From the NCBI RefSeq assembly GCF_001540865.1, contig NW_017893380.1, forward strand, positions 27,356 to 91,355: a stretch of DNA of 64,000 nt. The letters are read 5' to 3'. Every line of letters begins with the position of its first letter. The first letter of the stretch is position 1. This DNA is from Ananas comosus. Its lineage: Eukaryota; Streptophyta; Magnoliopsida; Poales; Bromeliaceae. The notes under the pieces were generated by a model that worked only from the letters and a program-made list of their open reading frames with translations, made no database searches and was not told where the DNA came from. Both the position numbers and the translations under genes were made by a program. This document shows positions 45,550 to 57,003 of the stretch, in pieces.

Positions 45550-48104
45550 CTAAATTGAAAGTTGTAATAGTGTTATATGAGGGGTTTTGTGCAATTGTTA
45601 CAGCACCTATTAGAGGAAGTGGCTTGGCTGAATGCATCATACGCACACACACATTCTCTCCCTCTCCTTCACACTTGCAACCAAAGAAAGCCCTCTCTCT
45701 CTCTCTCTCATAACGTTGGAACCAAGAGAAGGAGTTGGTGGAGATTGGAGCTTGAAGATGGATTATCATCTTCTTCTTCTTCCTTAGCTTGGAAAGGAAA
45801 AGCTTGTTGAGGTAAGCTTAAGCTCCTCTCATGGTAGATTGCTAAGGAATGAATTGTATGCCTTAGAAATGAATTTAGTAGAATCCTTAGATGCTAAATG
45901 GATGACTATTGCATGAATTAAGAGGTTATATGATAATTTCTTACAATAGTGCATCTTAGGGCTCAAAAATGAGGGTTTGAAAATTAGAGGGTTTTGATCT
46001 AAATCAACCCTATACAAACCAAATTGTTAGGTTTCCTGACGCGTTGGCGAAGTCGGTTCGGCAATCCGTCGAGGTACGCGAAGATATGGGGAAAAAGGAC
46101 GTTTTGGCTTCGTTTCCGCCTGGAGGGCCGAGGCGGCGTCCAAAAATGACGAAAACGGATTCCTAGCATCGCGGCATCAAGTTATAGACCTTTAAAATCT
46201 GAGGCCATGAATTGACACACGGTTGGTGATCATTTGCAAGATCGGGCTGAACCGGACAACGAATACCGCAGGAGGCCGATTGCAAGTGACTACAAGCAAT
46301 CGGAAAGCGATTTGAGGTGGGTTGTGCTCATCGAAATGTTTAGCTCGCTTCCATGTCGAAGCGTAGTGATGTTTATTATTGATGCATATAATAGTAGTTG
46401 GTTTTAGAATATATGAATGCATAAGTCAAATGCTATGTTAGGCTACCATTTGAGTACATGATGATGTGTTGTAAAAATACTAGATGGAATGCATGATTAC
46501 ATAATGCTAAATGAATGCATGATGACATATATGAATTATGTTAGAAGAACTATGCATGTTGACATATATGGATTATGTTAGATAAATATGCATGTTGACG
46601 TATCTTGAGATGCTAGATGAACTATGCATGTTTACATATATGGATTATGTTAGAAGAACTATGCATGTTGGACTTGGGTCGATAACTCTAGGTGGATTAG
46701 AGAATTCAACATTGGAAAACAAGAATATGAAAACTATAATACTCGATGTGGACAAGTAGAGTGTCAAGTAGATCGAGTGGCATTTGGACTAGTGTAGTAT
46801 AGACACTATGACATGAACATAGGGATAGATGATTTTCCGAGTCGTGGATATGTGCCACGTGAAACTAGTGTAGTAGAGACACTTGTGACATTATTGTTGG
46901 GATTAGTAAATTTCCCGTGTCGTTGTTAAACCTAGTAGACAGGGTATCCTCGAGTGAGAGGATTGGATCATACTCACTTAGTCTGTTTTTACTTGGTGTG
47001 GTCGCTCCACCCAAGCAGTGGTCTCCGGAGTACTTCACGATAGGGGCAGACGTAGTTGTCCCGGGGCAGACATAGTTGTCCCGCAGACCGTCTCGGTGTG
47101 CGAGTGCAGATTCCCCTCACCTATGAGATTGAAAAGTGAGTCGGGGTTTAACCTTTTGGTTAGCTAGTGAGATTGGGTGACATTCTTGTGAGCTATGGAT
47201 GAATCCCAGCAGAGTGGATTGGCATCCCAGTTGGTATCCCAGTTGAGTGGATTTAAGGCTAAGGTGCAAGTGAGATGTCCTTCACCTTGAGTCTGGCTTT
47301 GCGCGGTATTCGACGGATGATTGACTCAAGACCGAGTCGAGTGGATAGCTTTGGAAAGGTAGATAAAACCTTAGGAGCAGAATTGTAACTGACATGAATC
47401 TAAAATAGAGGAAAACTTAGATGTCATTTGGATAAGCTATAGATAGCGAGTAGAACTAGTAGATCTACTTACCTCATTGCATATTGAGTTGCATGATTTG
47501 TATTGTTGCATGTTGCGAGGTATGAACATGATAAATGTTAGTTGCATAAAATATTTGATGAAATATATATATTTGTGGATACTTGTTGGACTAACATGTT
47601 GCAGTGCCTCCTTCGAACCTGGTGGGTCGAGCTTTTTCCTTGGGTGGCCGTACCCACTAGGAACTATGGATAATAGTTCTCACCCCCGTGTTGTTTTTGG
47701 GGGTACAGGTTCACACGTGAGCGGCGCGGCGGCACGAGGAAAGGGCGTAGCTCCGTAGATAGCGCCCTACCACAGAGACTAGAGATAGCATTACCCCGAG
47801 TCGGCCTAGCTAGGGGTTGTAGAAAAGAAGAATGCAATGTTGTAATACTATTGATTGTATTTGGAAGAAAAGAAAACAAAAATGTAATATGTAAAAAGCA
47901 TGTGATGTTAATGCTTGTAATAGCTTAGTTGTTTATATTGTTTGATACCTTCCTTATGCAATCGTTGTATGAATACTGTTCCTATTTGGAACCTCTTGTA
48001 TTGTACTGTTTGCGACGCCTAGGACGTACAGGGGAAACTCTGTCCGTTCGGCGGTCTGTTGACGACCCGAATCCGACCAAATAGGCGAGTCACGGGGCGT
48101 GACA
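45550..48104 (+). repeat. LTR E (element D family), plus strand
   Basis: Aligns in reverse with the D LTRs: the TGCAATTGTTRCA leader near 45585, the GTTGGCGAAGTCGGTTCGGC block near 46045, the GTCGGGGTTTAACC-type block and the end GGGGCGTGACA at 48104. The expected LTR start is replaced by the block at 43589. The downstream flank GTTTA is Helitron DNA, so E sits in the Helitron. Confidence 0.78.
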
Positions 48105-48109
48105 GTTTA

Positions 48110-49176
48110 TTCCTGGACAGCGAGCAGAAGATCGACCTGATATTGTCAGTAGGATTTTCAAAATGAAAGTTGAAGCATTGATGTCAGATATTAAGAAAGG
48201 GGACTATTTTGGCAAAACGGGTGCTAGTATGCGTGTATATTCTTTATTACAAAATTCTATTATGTTGCAACTTTGAGTTTTAAATTCTCCCTCTCTTGCT
48301 TTTTGTAGATTTGTACACTATTGAATTTCAGAAAAGAGGTCTTCCCCATGTACATATCTTGGTATGGCTGCATTCAGATCACAAATTGCTAACAACTACA
48401 GACATAGATTCCACTATTTCGTCCGAAATACCCAATAAAGGTGTTAACCCACTTGGATACGTAGCAGTTTCAAAATTTATGATACATGGTCCATGTGGCA
48501 TGGCCAATTCTAAAGCGCCATGCATGTCTAGAGGCAGATGCTCAAAATATTTTCCAAAAGAATATAGAAACGAAACTATTTTGGATGAAAACGGCTTTGC
48601 TATTTATAGGAGGAGAAATAATAAAAGATTCATTACAAAGAATGGTATTGAGCTTGACAATAGGTTTGTTGTACCGCATAATTTGTTTAGTTGTTGAATA
48701 TCAAGCTCATATTAATGTTGAGTCGTGCAACAAAACGAGACTCATCAAATATTTGTTTAAGTATATAAATAAAGGCCCAGATAGAGCAAGAGCTATACTT
48801 GAGGATAATTATTCGAATGCCAATTGTAATTCTGATGACCAGTATAGGCAGATTGATGAGATTAAGAGATATTTAGACTGTAGATATTTATCTGCATACG
48901 AAGCTATTTGGAGACTATTTCAGTTTGATATACATTATAGGGAACCTACAGTTGAACGCTTGATTGTTCACTTGCCTCTAATGAATAACGTAGCATATCA
49001 TGGGAGTCAAAGTTTACTTGAAGTTAAGTCGACCTAACTTTGAGAAAACAATGTTTACTGAGTGGATGCAGATGAATGCAACCTATGATGATGCCCGTGA
49101 ATTAACTGATGATGAATTTCCAACTAAATGGGTATGGCATTCGTGTGACAAAATGTGGACAAGACGAAAGCAAGGG
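48110..49176 (+). pseudogene. Helitron Rep (HUH endonuclease) region
   Basis: A frame from 48111 reads PGQRAEDRPDIVSRIFKMK and runs to a probable 88 bp GT-AG intron (48221-48308). It continues LYTIEFQKRGLPHVHILVWL, with the HUH motif H-V-H at 48347-48355. After a frameshift near 48695 the two-tyrosine motif KYLFKYINKG is found, tyrosines at 48750 and 48762. DEIKRYLDCRYLSAYEAIWR follows. A second frameshift near 49025 leads to TEWMQMN..ARELTYxxFP-type sequence, which ends at the LTR F insertion. The HUH and Y2 motifs are those of the rolling-circle nuclease. Two frameshifts make it a pseudogene. Confidence 0.9.
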
Positions 49177-49385
49177 TGTAATATATCGAAACTCCGGTAG
49201 AGTATATTGAACTTTAGTCAAATTGACCAAAGTGTGCGAGAGAAATAGTTGGACAAAGTCCATTTAACATTCCAATAAGGTTGGAAGGGTTAAAGTTGAG
49301 TTCCAAAAGAGTAAGAAAGGTTTTAGCATTGCTCGGCGCAAAACGGAATCGAAACAATACAAAACTGAAATTCTGGAGCATTGGT

Positions 49386-49595
49386 AACCGGTGACAGCCT
49401 TGGATGGTACCGGTACCATACTGCTGACTGAGAGCAGTAGCTCTCGGGTTAGCCTCTGCACGACGGTGTAACCGATGACACCCTTAGCTTGTACCGGTAC
49501 CAAGTCAGCTACCCGAGAAGGCAGCTCTCGGGTTTGGCTGTTGCTCAATCGTGTAACCAGTGACAAAATCAGTAGTACCGATACGCAGTGTCCCT
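49386..49595. promoter_or_regulatory. Degenerate ACCGGT array in LTR F
   Basis: Two clear palindromes (GGTACCGGTACC, TTGTACCGGTACCAA) and four decayed ones of the form GTAACCGGTGAC. They alternate with inverted repeats such as CCCGAGAaggcagcTCTCGGG. Confidence 0.6.
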
Positions 49596-50055
49596 CGCAG
49601 CAGACTTTGGTCTGCTACAAATATGAAAAGAGGGAGTGCTTATTTGCAATTGTGGCGTCCTGTAAAGGCCCCACCTGTCACGCCCCGAACCCGGTCCAAT
49701 TTGGCCGGTTCGGACCCGTCGAACAGACGCCGAATGGACAGAGACTCCCATGTCCGCCCAAGGCCCAACAACAAGTATCAATAGAGTAAAATTTACACAT
49801 GCGGAAGCAAACATAATGGCTTGCACGAGGGCAAGCAATAGCCAAAGTGAAAGTACTAAACTAAACATCAACAAGTAATATGATTAAATTTAAATCACAT
49901 ACATGCATTCAACTTCGAAGTTCTTTTACAATCTTTGCATCATTTTTTTTATACATCTCAAATCTCCAAAATAAACCTTTGCATTTAACGTCATAAAGTA
50001 TCTTTAATACACTTGCTCTAAACATCCCTAATCATCATCAAGATGTACAAGATTG

Positions 50056-50058
<3 letters not shown>

Positions 50059-50103
<45 letters not shown>
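50059..50103. repeat. (TA)n microsatellite
   Basis: About 22 TA units within LTR G, absent from the matching place in LTR A. Confidence 0.95.
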
Positions 50104-50106
<3 letters not shown>

Positions 50107-50236
50107 GGTATGTAACTACAAAATGTAAAGTATCTCGGGCGGTCTTTGTCTAGGACGCGATACCCTTACCGTGATCGTCTGCCGGCCCGCTAGGTCCGGG
50201 CTCTGTGGAAATAGTGGAGTGAGAACTACAACAAAG

Positions 50237-52013
50237 TGTAAGAAAATTGCGTATGGTGGAAACGCAGCGGAAAAAGAAATCAAACAAATTTGATTTTTGA
50301 AAACTCTCGAGATCCAATCTCAAAAACCAAACAATTAGGATCCCTCATGTTCTTTAAGATTAAAGGAGAAAAGTTCGAATCTTTACCTTATTCGCGGATA
50401 AATCTTCACCTCAATTTGATGATCGTGGAATTCGGTTCTCTTGAAGCCGCACACGCGTCCGGCCTCTATAGGTATCCACACGAGGTTCTTGATTTGATCG
50501 ATGTCCTCACCGGGGTGCTAGCTCCCTTGCAAAAGGACGTCTTTCTTGCTAGAAGATGGAAGAGAGAAGAGAGGATAGATGACGGCTAGGGTTTTCTAAA
50601 AACTCCCATATATTATATATAGGAATATAATCCTATTCCTAATAATATAATGACAATTAAGGATAAGTATAAATCTAGATTTAAATTTATCCTTTCCTTA
50701 ATTAGTTAGATCGATCAAATCCAAATTTGATTCGACTTGAATTTTATATTAATTTGATCTTATCAAATTAATAATGCAACAATTGCACATAAGTCCTCTT
50801 ATAATTTACTAACTATTAGTAAGTCCTCTCCTATAACATTTACACTTTAATACCACTAATTTGTAACAATTACAAATTAGTCCAATTATCAACATATTGA
50901 CAATTAGTTCCTCCGGCGATTCAATAATCGCGATCTAGCTATCCGATCAATCACAACCTCTTATGTGTGTGACCCCGTAGGTTCTAATCTATCTGGTAGT
51001 GAGATATATTTTGATCACTATCAACAATATCACTGAAACTCCTTTCAATGGATCAGAACAATTCCAACTCAGCCCAATGAGAATTATTGATCATCTAGAT
51101 AATTCTCATGAGTCTCACAATCCACCAGTGACGCCTAGCAGCATATCGTGGCATTCTAGTAGAATGGAATACTGAACCTCTTGGTGCAGTTACCGTGTGA
51201 TACAATCCTTCTATCATGAGTCCCGACTAGATGGAGGTTATGGAATAACTCGTCAAAACCCCATCGTCTGTCATATGTTAAATTTATTCGACTCGAGTTT
51301 CTAATATCGGAAATCCTTTTCCGCTTTTTATTCTGCCCTGGCCAAGGTCTTCTAAGCTCGGTCTCATAAATCACATAGGACTAACACCCCTATCTACCAA
51401 GGGAGATAGATTCCATCTGAGTGCGCACCCTATTCTTACAATGAACCTACTGCAGTCAACATACACTGCAAGGACCCGAATGGGTAGGGACCAAGTGTAT
51501 GTACAGTCAAACTACAGTAACCTCATTGTGAATAGCCGAGGCACCACAGGTCAAAGGACCAGTCACACTACTGCAACAATTGAGTAAGTCACTGACGAGT
51601 GAGTAGACATCCAAGTGACTTCTCGGGTTGGTCACGCTCGGTACCCTTGTTCTCTAACAACTACCTGTATATTTGCTTCAGTGTCCCCACACTGTTGACT
51701 CGAGACTTGTCTACCCAGAAAAAGAAGCGACCTATGCACCAATCTCATCGGATCAATCACCGTCCCTGTGATAATCCATTGATCGGGAGTATTTAGGAAT
51801 TAACCACCAATGACACATGTCTCAAAATTCTCAACACTTGAGAATATATGTCATCATCTTATTAATTCCCTGGACGATTCAGGGACACATACACAATATG
51901 AATGGAAATAAAAACCCAAAGTTATTCATAATATTTAAAAGTCAAATACAAATTTATGTCCTAGAAAGAATATATGTGTCGGCCTGGTTGGCTTCTAGGG
52001 CATACATCTAACA
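50237..52013 (-). repeat. Solo copia LTR K inside LTR G
   Basis: The minus strand begins TGTTAGATGTATGCCCTAGA at 52013, a start widespread in monocot copia LTRs, and ends TTTTCTTACA at 50237. The flanks CAAAG and AAAAG are a 5 bp duplication with one mismatch. LTR A shows the empty site (ACAACAAAGTTCCCAG). No internal genes. Confidence 0.85.
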
Positions 52014-53584
52014 AAAAGTTCCCAGTGGGTTCGGCAATCAACCACGCCGACTTTCCCATTAGGTCTAAATCAGGTATAATAGAAGAAAGGAGATATAGAT
52101 AGTAACCAAACTATACAAATGCAGCTAATATGCCTGAACAATAATCAATGCAATGCTCAATAGTATGCTCATGATGAATGCAAGATCACAATCTCATTGC
52201 CCAATCTCTTGGCTAACTCGTAAGCTTCGCCCTTAACAAACTCATCAACCCAAATCCCTACTATCGGGGAGATACCCGCTACAACCCGAAGGGACCGTCC
52301 TCTAAGGAGATACTCGCTACGACCCAGTGATGAAAACTCTGGAGCACACGCCCGAGGGGGAGCTACAGCCCTCGAGCCAGGACTATGGGTTAGTACGATC
52401 AATCCTTAACTTTAAGGATTCCAAGTTCAATCCATTCCTTTACTTTAAGGAAAATCTTGCTCATATGACCCTTAGCTCAAAGGTTGTTATGTCATAATGT
52501 CACTATCACACATTTGCTTGCATTCTTTATTTTCACTAGTGTCATATACATTACTTGTTCATGTACCCACACACTCATGTCACACTTATTTTCTAAGTGT
52601 TCAACTCTAGTGTTCTTGACTCATCCATGTCACTTACTATCTTTATGTTAATTATGTCACATTTGTTCTCTAAATCTACTAAGTTCCTGTTATTTATCAT
52701 GCATACATAGGGTTTGTTAATTCTCACTTTCGTACTAGTATTTCACATACATTTGAACTCACAATATGCAAGAAAGCTCACAAGTAATCCCTACTATGCA
52801 TTTATGCTCAATACATACATATGCTCAAATATGACACTTCAGACATAAAAGAAAGTTCAAGGTTGTCAGAATGCACCACCCACCTTAGATGGTTGAGAGG
52901 ATGCTACGGTTCAATTCTTGAGATTTTAGGGCGCCTATTTTCTCGCCTGCGGCAAAACGAAGCCAAATCAGGCTTTTTCACAATAACTTTATCTAGACCT
53001 TTTCGTAACGTCGAACCAAGTTGCCCAGCGTGTCGGAAATACCCCTAATTAGGTTTCCAAGAGGTCAATTTACCTCTGAAACGATAAGAGGCAAAAGCCC
53101 CAAATTATATGCCCTAACAATGTCACTTTGCTAGATTTCTTGGTTTGATCTTGAAGCTAAGCAAAAACAAGTTTAGAACCTTCCAAGAAGCTCTCTAATA
53201 CCATTCTTAACTCATTTGAACCATTCCTAGGGCATCTACTATGAACCCTAGATGTTCACCGTGGGAGCACTTGAAGAAACCATGGATTTTCATGGGTTCA
53301 AGGTCTCAAGAGGGTTTATAACCTTGAAATAAGATCAAAACACAAAGATCTAAGATAAAACCCAAACCCTATAACTTACTCTTGCATAAAAACTCACCTT
53401 AGCCCAAGCTCTTCCAAATCCACCTTGATGGAGAGCTTCCCAAGCCTTCAACTCCACCAAAATCTCCTTCAATCACCTTCTTCTCCTTCTCCTCCTTGCT
53501 CTAGGGTGTGCTTTCTAGAGAGAGAGGGAAATGAGAGAGGGAGAGAGTTGGGGTGTTTGCTGTGAAGGGGAGAGGGGTTGTGTT

Positions 53585-53595
53585 CATTTATAGTG
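53585..53595 (-). promoter_or_regulatory. TATA box of LTR G
   Basis: The minus strand reads CACTATAAATG, 73 bp downstream of the palindrome array and just upstream of a GA-rich leader. Confidence 0.6.
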
Positions 53596-53667
53596 TGCAA
53601 CAATTGCAACTAGGACCCCCAAAAATTTTTATTTACAGCAGACCAATTTGGTGCTACCAGACCAAAG

Positions 53668-53869
53668 TGTACCGGTACACGGCATTTTGTACCGGTACAG
53701 GCCTGCGCAGAGGCCAATGCGAGAGCAACCCTCTCGGGTTAACACATTTTGTACCGGTACACACCAGGGGTTGTACCGGTACACTTTCGCGCAGAACTCA
53801 AACCCGAGAGCTGCTATCTCTTGGTCTGCTGGTTGTACCGGTACAACTCGATGGTTGTACTGATACACT
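53668..53869. promoter_or_regulatory. ACCGGT palindrome array in LTR G
   Basis: Six TGTACCGGTACA-type palindromes, five with an intact core, in pairs 19-25 bp apart. Between pairs lie CGAGAGcaacccTCTCG and a decayed CCGAGAG..CTCT repeat. Confidence 0.75.
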
Positions 53870-56195
53870 TTGCCCAGATTACAGTTTTTGCACTGTTTCG
53901 ACTCTATTTCGCGCCGGTCGATGCTAAAACTCTTCTAACCTCTCTTAAACTCACTTTTAACCCTTCCAACATTATTGGAAGGTTAATTGAAACTTGTCCA
54001 ATCAATCCTTTCGCACACTTTAGTCAATTTGGCTAAAGTTTGATATTTTTCTACCGAGTTTCGGTACGTTACACCACCACCCCTCTTTCTCTTGTTCTCA
54101 GCTGAGAACTCATCTTCTCTCTAATTTTCTCCCCCTCTCTCTCTAGAAACTCTCTCCCAAGGTTAAAAGGAGGAGATCAAGAGGTGGATTTGGAGGAGAT
54201 TTGGAATTTAGAAGGCTTGGGAGCTCTCCTACAAGGTGGACCTTGGTAAGCTAGTGGGCTAAGGTGAGGTTTCTTGTAAGAACTAGGCTAGGGTTTGGTT
54301 TTATACCCTAGAACACTTGGTTTTGATCTTCTTACATGTATAGAAACCTTATTGAGGCCATGGAATCGATGAAAACCCATGGTTCTTCATGTACTCTCAT
54401 GGTGGATTTCTAGGGTTTGCTTTAGATGCCCTATGGATGGTTCAAATGATCTAGAAATAGTTCTAGATTAGTTTCTAGATGATGAACAAACTTGCTTTTG
54501 CTTGTTTTAGAGATCAAACCAAGGTATTGGGCAAATGACATTGTTAGGGCACCAAAATTGGAGTTTTGGCCCTTTGTTGATTTAAAGGCAAATTGACCTT
54601 ATAGAAACCAAATTGGGGATATTTCTAACTCGTTGGTGGACTCGGTTCGCTAATCCGACGAGTCTATGTAATGATATTGGGGAAAAGGCCTAATTTGGCT
54701 TCGTTTTGCCGTAGGCGAGAGAATAGGAGCCCAAAAATCACGAGATTTGAACTGTAGCACCTTTACAACCATACGAGATGGATGGTGCTTTCCGAAATCG
54801 ATGAATTTTCTTTTATGTCTAAAGTATCATTTTTGAGCATTTGTGTATATTGAGCATCTTGCATAGTAGGGTTGATTTGAGAGCATGTGTTGCATGTTGT
54901 GAGTACAAATGCATATGAGATGATTGTAAACTAATGAGAACTTGTAAACCCTATGTATGCATGTATGATGACAAGAATCTAGAAAAGGTAAAGGACTTAG
55001 TGACATTGAGAACAAATGACATTATGACATAAATGTAGAGTGTGGCATCAATGAGTTTGAATGCTAGAGTTGAACACTTAGAGTGCGGCATTGATGAGAA
55101 TAATGAATGCATGAAAATGAGTTAAAGAACACTTAGTGTGTGTGACATCATGAAAGTTAAAGAATGCAAGTAAAGTGACATAGTTGACATTATGATATAA
55201 CAACCTTATAGTTAAGAGTCATATGAGCATTGGAATCCTTAAAGTTAAGGATTGATTATACTTACCTAAAAGTCTTGGCTTGAGGGCGGTCGCGCCCCCT
55301 CGAGCGATGAGCTTCGGAGTTGTCATCACTAGGAAGGTGTTTGCCCCAGAAGACGGTCCCGTCGGGAGGAAGCTGAGGGCTTGATAATAGGGATTTGAGC
55401 TAGTGAGTTTATTAGTCCTGTCGGGAGGAAACTGAGGGCCCGATAGTAGGGACTTGGAACTGATGTCCTATCGAGGGCGAAACCTACGGGTTAGCTAAGA
55501 GAATTGAGAATTGGAAAGTAATCTTGCATTCATCATGACCATTCTATTTTAGCATAATCAGTGATTATATCTTTTTCAGGCATATTAGCTGCATTTGTTT
55601 AGTTGGTTACTATCTATCTATTCTTCTATTATGCCTAATTTGGACCTAGTGGAAAAGTCGGCAAGGTCGGCGGCAGAACCTACTGGAAACTTTGTTGTAG
55701 TTCTCATCCCCCTTTTTCCACAGAGTCGGGACTGAGTGAGCCGGCCGACGATCGCGGTAAAGATATCGCGCCATAGACAGAGACCACCCGAGTTGGTTAC
55801 ATTTTGTTTAGTTGCATACCCTTTATGTATTATCTTTTGTACTTGATGATTATAGATGTATTAAATGATGTTAATTGTAAAGGGTTTATTTTGGTGATCT
55901 TGTGATGTAAAAAGAAATTATGCAAAGAATGTAAAAGAATCTACAAGTTGAATGCATGCATGTGATTAAAAGTTAATTATTTTACTTATATGGATATTTA
56001 GTTTAGTACTTTCACTTTGGCTATTGTTTGCCCTCGTGCAAGCCAATTTTGTATGTTTCTGTTTGTGCAAATTTCTCTACTTGATTTGTACTTGTTGTTG
56101 AGCCTTGGGCGGACATGGGAGGTGTTGTCCGTTCGGCGTCTGTTCGACGTGCCCAAACCGACCAAATAGGACCGGTTCCGGGGCGTGACAAAGGG

Positions 56196-57003
56196 AATTG
56201 TATAGGACGAATTATTTATATTCATCCAAATGCCAGGGAACTTTACTTTCTACGCTTTCTCCTAAATAAGATTAAAGGGCCGAGAAATTATACAGAAATT
56301 CGAACTGTTCATGGTATTACATATGAAACGTTTCAAGCTGCATGTCATGCACTAGGATTGCTTGGTGATGACATTGAATGGTGTCAAGCATTAGAAGAAG
56401 CATCTTATTGGTCTTCTGCTGTCAATCTTAGGCGACTATTTGTCACTTTGGTTATGTTCTGTGAGGTAACTGATCCAGCAAAATTGTGGAATGATTACTG
56501 AGAATTACTAGCAGATAATATATTATATAGATTAAAACAAGTTCTAGGTGTTCATGAGCTACAGCTGCCTAAGGTAGAACTTCAAAATTATGTTCTTCTC
56601 GAATTGGAAAAACTATTTAGCAAAAATTGTAGCTCATTTTCCCAATTCAAACTTCCAATTCCTAATAGATTGATCTTAGAAGATATGAGCAACAAATTTT
56701 TGAGAGAAGAACTGGATTATGATGTTGATGTTTTAAAACATTAGCATGCGCTGTTATTTAAAGGATTAAATGATCAGCAAAGGATTGTATATTCTGCAGT
56801 TTTGACTTCTATTTATGAAAACAAAGGTGATGTCATTTTGTATATGGTCATGGTGTAATAGGAAAAACTTACCTTTGGCGGACAATAATTTCAAATTTCA
56901 AAACTACGTTCTGAAGGGAAGATAGTATTGGCGGTTGCTTCATCCGGAATTGCGTCACTTTTGCTTCCTGGTGGACAAACAGCGCATTCAAGGTTTAAGT
57001 AAG
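56196..57003 (+). pseudogene. Helitron helicase region (PIF1-like, broken)
   Basis: It resumes with GRIIYIHPNARELYFLRFLL, continues through YETFQAACHALGLLGDD to a stop near 56500, then further in-frame remnants. The helicase domain starts LNDQQRIVYSAVL near 56770. The Walker A motif GHGVIGKT lies at 56846-56869, reached only by a frameshift. A short duplication near 56890 shifts the frame again before [20 protein letters not shown]. Element H cuts it after TAHSRFK. Confidence 0.88.

Larger units (their letters stand above)
49676..54073 (-). repeat. Solo gypsy LTR G, minus strand
   Basis: The minus-strand LTR starts TGTAACGTACCG at 54073 and ends GGGGCGTGACA at 49676, with the 5 bp duplication CCACC at 49671-49675 and 54074-54078. 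It is A-family and about 2.6 kb once the copia LTR at 50237-52013 is removed. Confidence 0.92.
49177..56190 (+). repeat. Solo gypsy LTR F, split by LTR G
   Basis: It starts TGTAATATATCG at 49177, ends GGGGCGTGACA at 56190, and is flanked by the 5 bp duplication AAGGG (49172-49176 and 56191-56195). Without LTR G it is about 2.6 kb, the size of LTR A, its family member. The Helitron frame resumes right after it. Confidence 0.92.
48105..57003 (+). mobile_element. Helitron remnant (interrupted)
   Basis: Coding remnants of a Rep-helicase gene at 48105-49176 and 56196-57003, separated by solo LTR F. The 5' side is cut by LTR E and the 3' side by element H. No TC start or CTRR hairpin end is in the window. 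Confidence 0.85.

Noticed and set aside
50059..50103. TA run as a replication origin or regulatory site
   Set aside because: A plain microsatellite within an LTR, absent in the sibling LTR.
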